Source: Corynebacterium sp. (GTDB lineage Bacteria; Actinomycetota; Actinomycetes; Mycobacteriales; Mycobacteriaceae). From it: a DNA stretch of 6,655 bases. Within the stretch, counting starts at the first letter, position 1. Each line of letters begins with the position of its first letter. Below, piece by piece: positions 5,229 through 6,655 of the stretch. Made by a program: the position numbers and the translations under genes. A model generated the notes under the pieces. That model was not told the DNA's origin and made no database searches. It was given only the letters and a program-made list of their open reading frames with translations. The DNA is taken from assembly GCF_030530965.1 (NCBI RefSeq), contig NZ_JAUMTY010000021.1, positions 1 through 6,655 on the forward strand. Reading direction: 5' to 3'.

Positions 5229-5251
5229 CCTTGACCGCCAACCCTTGACCG
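5228..5251 (+). repeat. 10-bp direct repeat upstream of esterase gene
   Basis: CCCTTGACCG occurs at 5228-5237 and again at 5242-5251, 14 bp apart start to start. The second copy contains the likely -35 (TTGACC) of the esterase promoter, and the first an alternative -35. It may be tandem promoters or a regulator half-site pair. Confidence 0.4.
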
Positions 5252-5274
5252 TGACGTTTAGGGAAGCATACTGT
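5245..5274 (+). promoter_or_regulatory. Putative promoter of esterase gene
   Basis: TTGACC (5245-5250) is a good -35. After it lies CATACT (5267-5272, 16-nt spacer) or TACTGT (5269-5274, 18-nt spacer) as -10. Transcription would start at about 5279-5282, on the tandem GTG start codons, again suggesting a leaderless mRNA. Confidence 0.5.
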
Positions 5275-5278
5275 TGGG

Positions 5279-6247
5279 GTGGTGATTCACTCACCACGCC
5301 GCCGCGCAATAGCCACCGCTGTCATAATCAGCCTCGTTATTGCAGCCCTCTTCGCCGTCATCGTGACCCGGCGACGATCGTCGTCGCCCAGTGAAGAGGA
5401 AGAACTCAACGGACCATCGAGCTCCGCCATCACGATCAAGTCGGGTGGTCTCACCCGCTCGTACCGCTTATCCGTACCCAGTACCGACGCAACCGCCGCG
5501 CCGCTTCCGGTGATCTTCGCCTTCCACGGGCACAGCCAAAATGCCGCGCTCATGGAGAAATACACCGATCTCGACCGACTCCCGGCCCTCGTCGTATACC
5601 CCCAAGGCGAAAAAGACACAAGTGGCACCCAGCGCGCATGGGAATCCGCGCCCTACGCCACCACCAACGACGGGGACAAAGACTCGCAGCTCGTTCGCGA
5701 TATCCTCGCCCAGCTCGACCGGAAATACCGGATCGACCACACCCGGATCTACGCGACCGGGAAATCCAACGGCGGGGGATTCGCCGCCAAACTCGCCTGC
5801 ACAATGCCGGAGACCTTCGCCGCCGTGGCGCCCGTCGCCGGTGCCTACTATCCTGCGACGCACACATCATGCACCACCGGGTCGACGCCGAACAACGACG
5901 TGTCTGTCTTGGAAATACACGGTGTCAAAGACGGAACCATGCACTACGACGGAGGCACAAGCCACGGCGAACGCTACGTAGCAGCACCCGAACTGGCGGG
6001 AACATTCGCGCAATTAGACGGATGCGCATCGGAACCCGCTACATCGCCGACGTCGGCGGCCAACGTCACCCGCATGACATGGGGAGGGTGCCGCCCGGGA
6101 GTCGACGTCGAGCACCTTGCCATCGCTGATGGAGGCCACAATTGGCCGGGATCGCCATACCAAAAGGAAAGTGGGGAAGGGCCGTATAACCACACGCTCC
6201 AAACCACCGACGTGGTGTGGGACTTCCTGAGCCGGCACCATAAATAA
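5279..6247 (+). CDS. Membrane-anchored/secreted alpha/beta-hydrolase, PHB depolymerase/LpqC-type esterase
   Basis: This 322-aa protein has a short basic N-terminus, one hydrophobic segment (about residues 10-30) and then RRRSSS, so it is exported with an uncleaved anchor or signal peptide. There is no lipobox cysteine. The catalytic domain (about 50-322) is an alpha/beta hydrolase of the polyhydroxybutyrate depolymerase/feruloyl esterase-like family. FAFHGHSQ (81-88) forms the oxyanion region, GKSNGGG (161-167) carries nucleophile Ser163, HGVKDG (214-219) carries the probable acid Asp218, and GGHNWPG (285-291) carries His287. Cys174/Cys198 and Cys249/Cys271 could form disulfides outside the cell. 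The natural substrate is probably an extracellular ester, but this is not shown by the sequence. Start is one of two adjacent GTGs (5279 or 5282) directly after the promoter. The gene converges on the transporter gene at the right edge. Confidence 0.85.
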   Translation: MVIHSPRRRAIATAVIISLVIAALFAVIVTRRRSSSPSEEEELNGPSSSAITIKSGGLTRSYRLSVPSTDATAAPLPVIFAFHGHSQNAALMEKYTDLDRLPALVVYPQGEKDTSGTQRAWESAPYATTNDGDKDSQLVRDILAQLDRKYRIDHTRIYATGKSNGGGFAAKLACTMPETFAAVAPVAGAYYPATHTSCTTGSTPNNDVSVLEIHGVKDGTMHYDGGTSHGERYVAAPELAGTFAQLDGCASEPATSPTSAANVTRMTWGGCRPGVDVEHLAIADGGHNWPGSPYQKESGEGPYNHTLQTTDVVWDFLSRHHK

Positions 6248-6267
6248 GGTGCGCGGGGCGACGCGCG

Positions 6268-6296
6268 GCGAATAAGGCCGTTCGCAGCGAGTTTTT
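6268..6296 (+). terminator. Possible terminator between convergent genes
   Basis: A 5-bp stem GCGAA (6268-6272) with TTCGC (6281-6285) and an 8-nt loop is followed, after 6 nt, by TTTTT (6292-6296). A second small hairpin, GCGCG/CGCGC (6251-6255 with 6262-6266), lies just upstream. Both fall in the 61-nt gap between two convergent stop codons, where termination is expected, but neither is strong. Confidence 0.35.
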
Positions 6297-6308
6297 ACGC
6301 CTCCAGTT

Positions 6309-6655
6309 TTACGCTTCCACTTCCGCTTTGCTAGACAGCTGCACGCACGCCCCCAGCACCGCCACGAAGCCGACCACTGCCAACCACATCAACCCCGGCC
6401 GGACTTCGTCGCCCAGCCAGATCAGCCCGATCGCCGACGGAACAATGGTCTCGCACGCGAAAGACAGCGCCGCCACCGTCGTCGTCGGCAATCTATCCAA
6501 CGCATAGCCATAAGCAACCACAGCAAGGCCGCCCATCAGCACCATCGCCCAGACGAACGCGTCGCCGAGCCAGCCGAATACCGACGAATGCACCGTCACT
6601 AAACGGGCAGCTACGCCGACGAACCCGAAGCCCAGGCCCGAGATGACCGACAGAA
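6309..6655 (-). CDS. EamA/DMT-family transporter, C-terminal part (partial)
   Basis: The minus-strand frame is open from the right edge to the TAA at 6311-6309, giving the last 114 residues of a membrane protein. A GTG at 6599 is internal, not the start: the frame continues upstream as LSVISGLGFGFVGVAARLVT without a stop. Hydrophobic segments (AFVWAMVLMGGLAVVAYGYAL, then VAALSFACETIVPSAIGLIWL, then LMWLAVVGFVAVLGACVQL) and the pattern T.VAAL.F..E...P...G...LGDE.RPG match the C-terminal repeat of EamA/drug-metabolite transporters, which export metabolites or drugs across the inner membrane. The substrate is unknown. The protein ends in a short polar tail (SSKAEVEA). The gene converges on the esterase gene, with 61 nt between stop codons. 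Confidence 0.75.
   Translation of the reverse strand, partial: LSVISGLGFGFVGVAARLVTVHSSVFGWLGDAFVWAMVLMGGLAVVAYGYALDRLPTTTVAALSFACETIVPSAIGLIWLGDEVRPGLMWLAVVGFVAVLGACVQLSSKAEVEA

Noticed and set aside
5468..6241. Multiple long open frames on both strands over the esterase gene
   Set aside because: Pro/Thr- or Arg-rich shadows of the esterase frame, which carries the full Ser-Asp-His catalytic set.
1..6655. CRISPR array, insertion sequence or transposase
   Set aside because: No regularly spaced repeat series and no DDE or HUH transposase motif was seen in any frame; the only element-like boundaries are the tRNA-derived repeats.

Overview
The window looks like chromosomal DNA of a high-GC actinobacterium, most likely Corynebacterium or a close relative. 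The GC-rich codon use, the start of a membrane-anchored adenylate cyclase divergent from holB (the same arrangement as in mycobacteria and corynebacteria), and several start codons lying about 7 nt after a TAnnnT -10 element (apparently leaderless mRNAs) all point that way. The genus is inferred from gene content only; no database search was possible.

Layout. Positions 1-92 (minus) hold the N-terminus of a membrane protein, probably the adenylate cyclase. Positions 190-1512 (plus) encode the DNA polymerase III delta' clamp-loader subunit. A promoter then drives a complete tRNA-Thr(CGT) at 1621-1696. Directly after it lies a compact insert of about 1.07 kb, ending with a second copy of the 3' part of the tRNA gene: 20/20 identical over the last 20 nt and 40/48 over the whole half-tRNA. 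This is the footprint of site-specific integration at a tRNA 3' end. The insert carries no integrase. It holds only a possible 48-aa ORF, a 191-aa GAF-domain protein, and a 53-aa small protein that overlaps the GAF gene by 4 nt.

Beyond the right repeat the host chromosome resumes: a short-chain dehydrogenase/reductase (minus), a divergent MFS transporter (plus) with a perfect 16-bp palindrome between them, a membrane-anchored or secreted LpqC/PHB-depolymerase-like esterase (plus), and the C-terminus of an EamA/DMT-type transporter (minus) running off the right edge.

The adenylate cyclase, holB, tRNA and right-hand enzyme/transporter genes look like ordinary chromosomal content. The part most worth attention is the integrase-less, tRNA-bounded mini-island with its GAF plus small-protein gene pair. 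No function can be assigned to that pair from the sequence alone.
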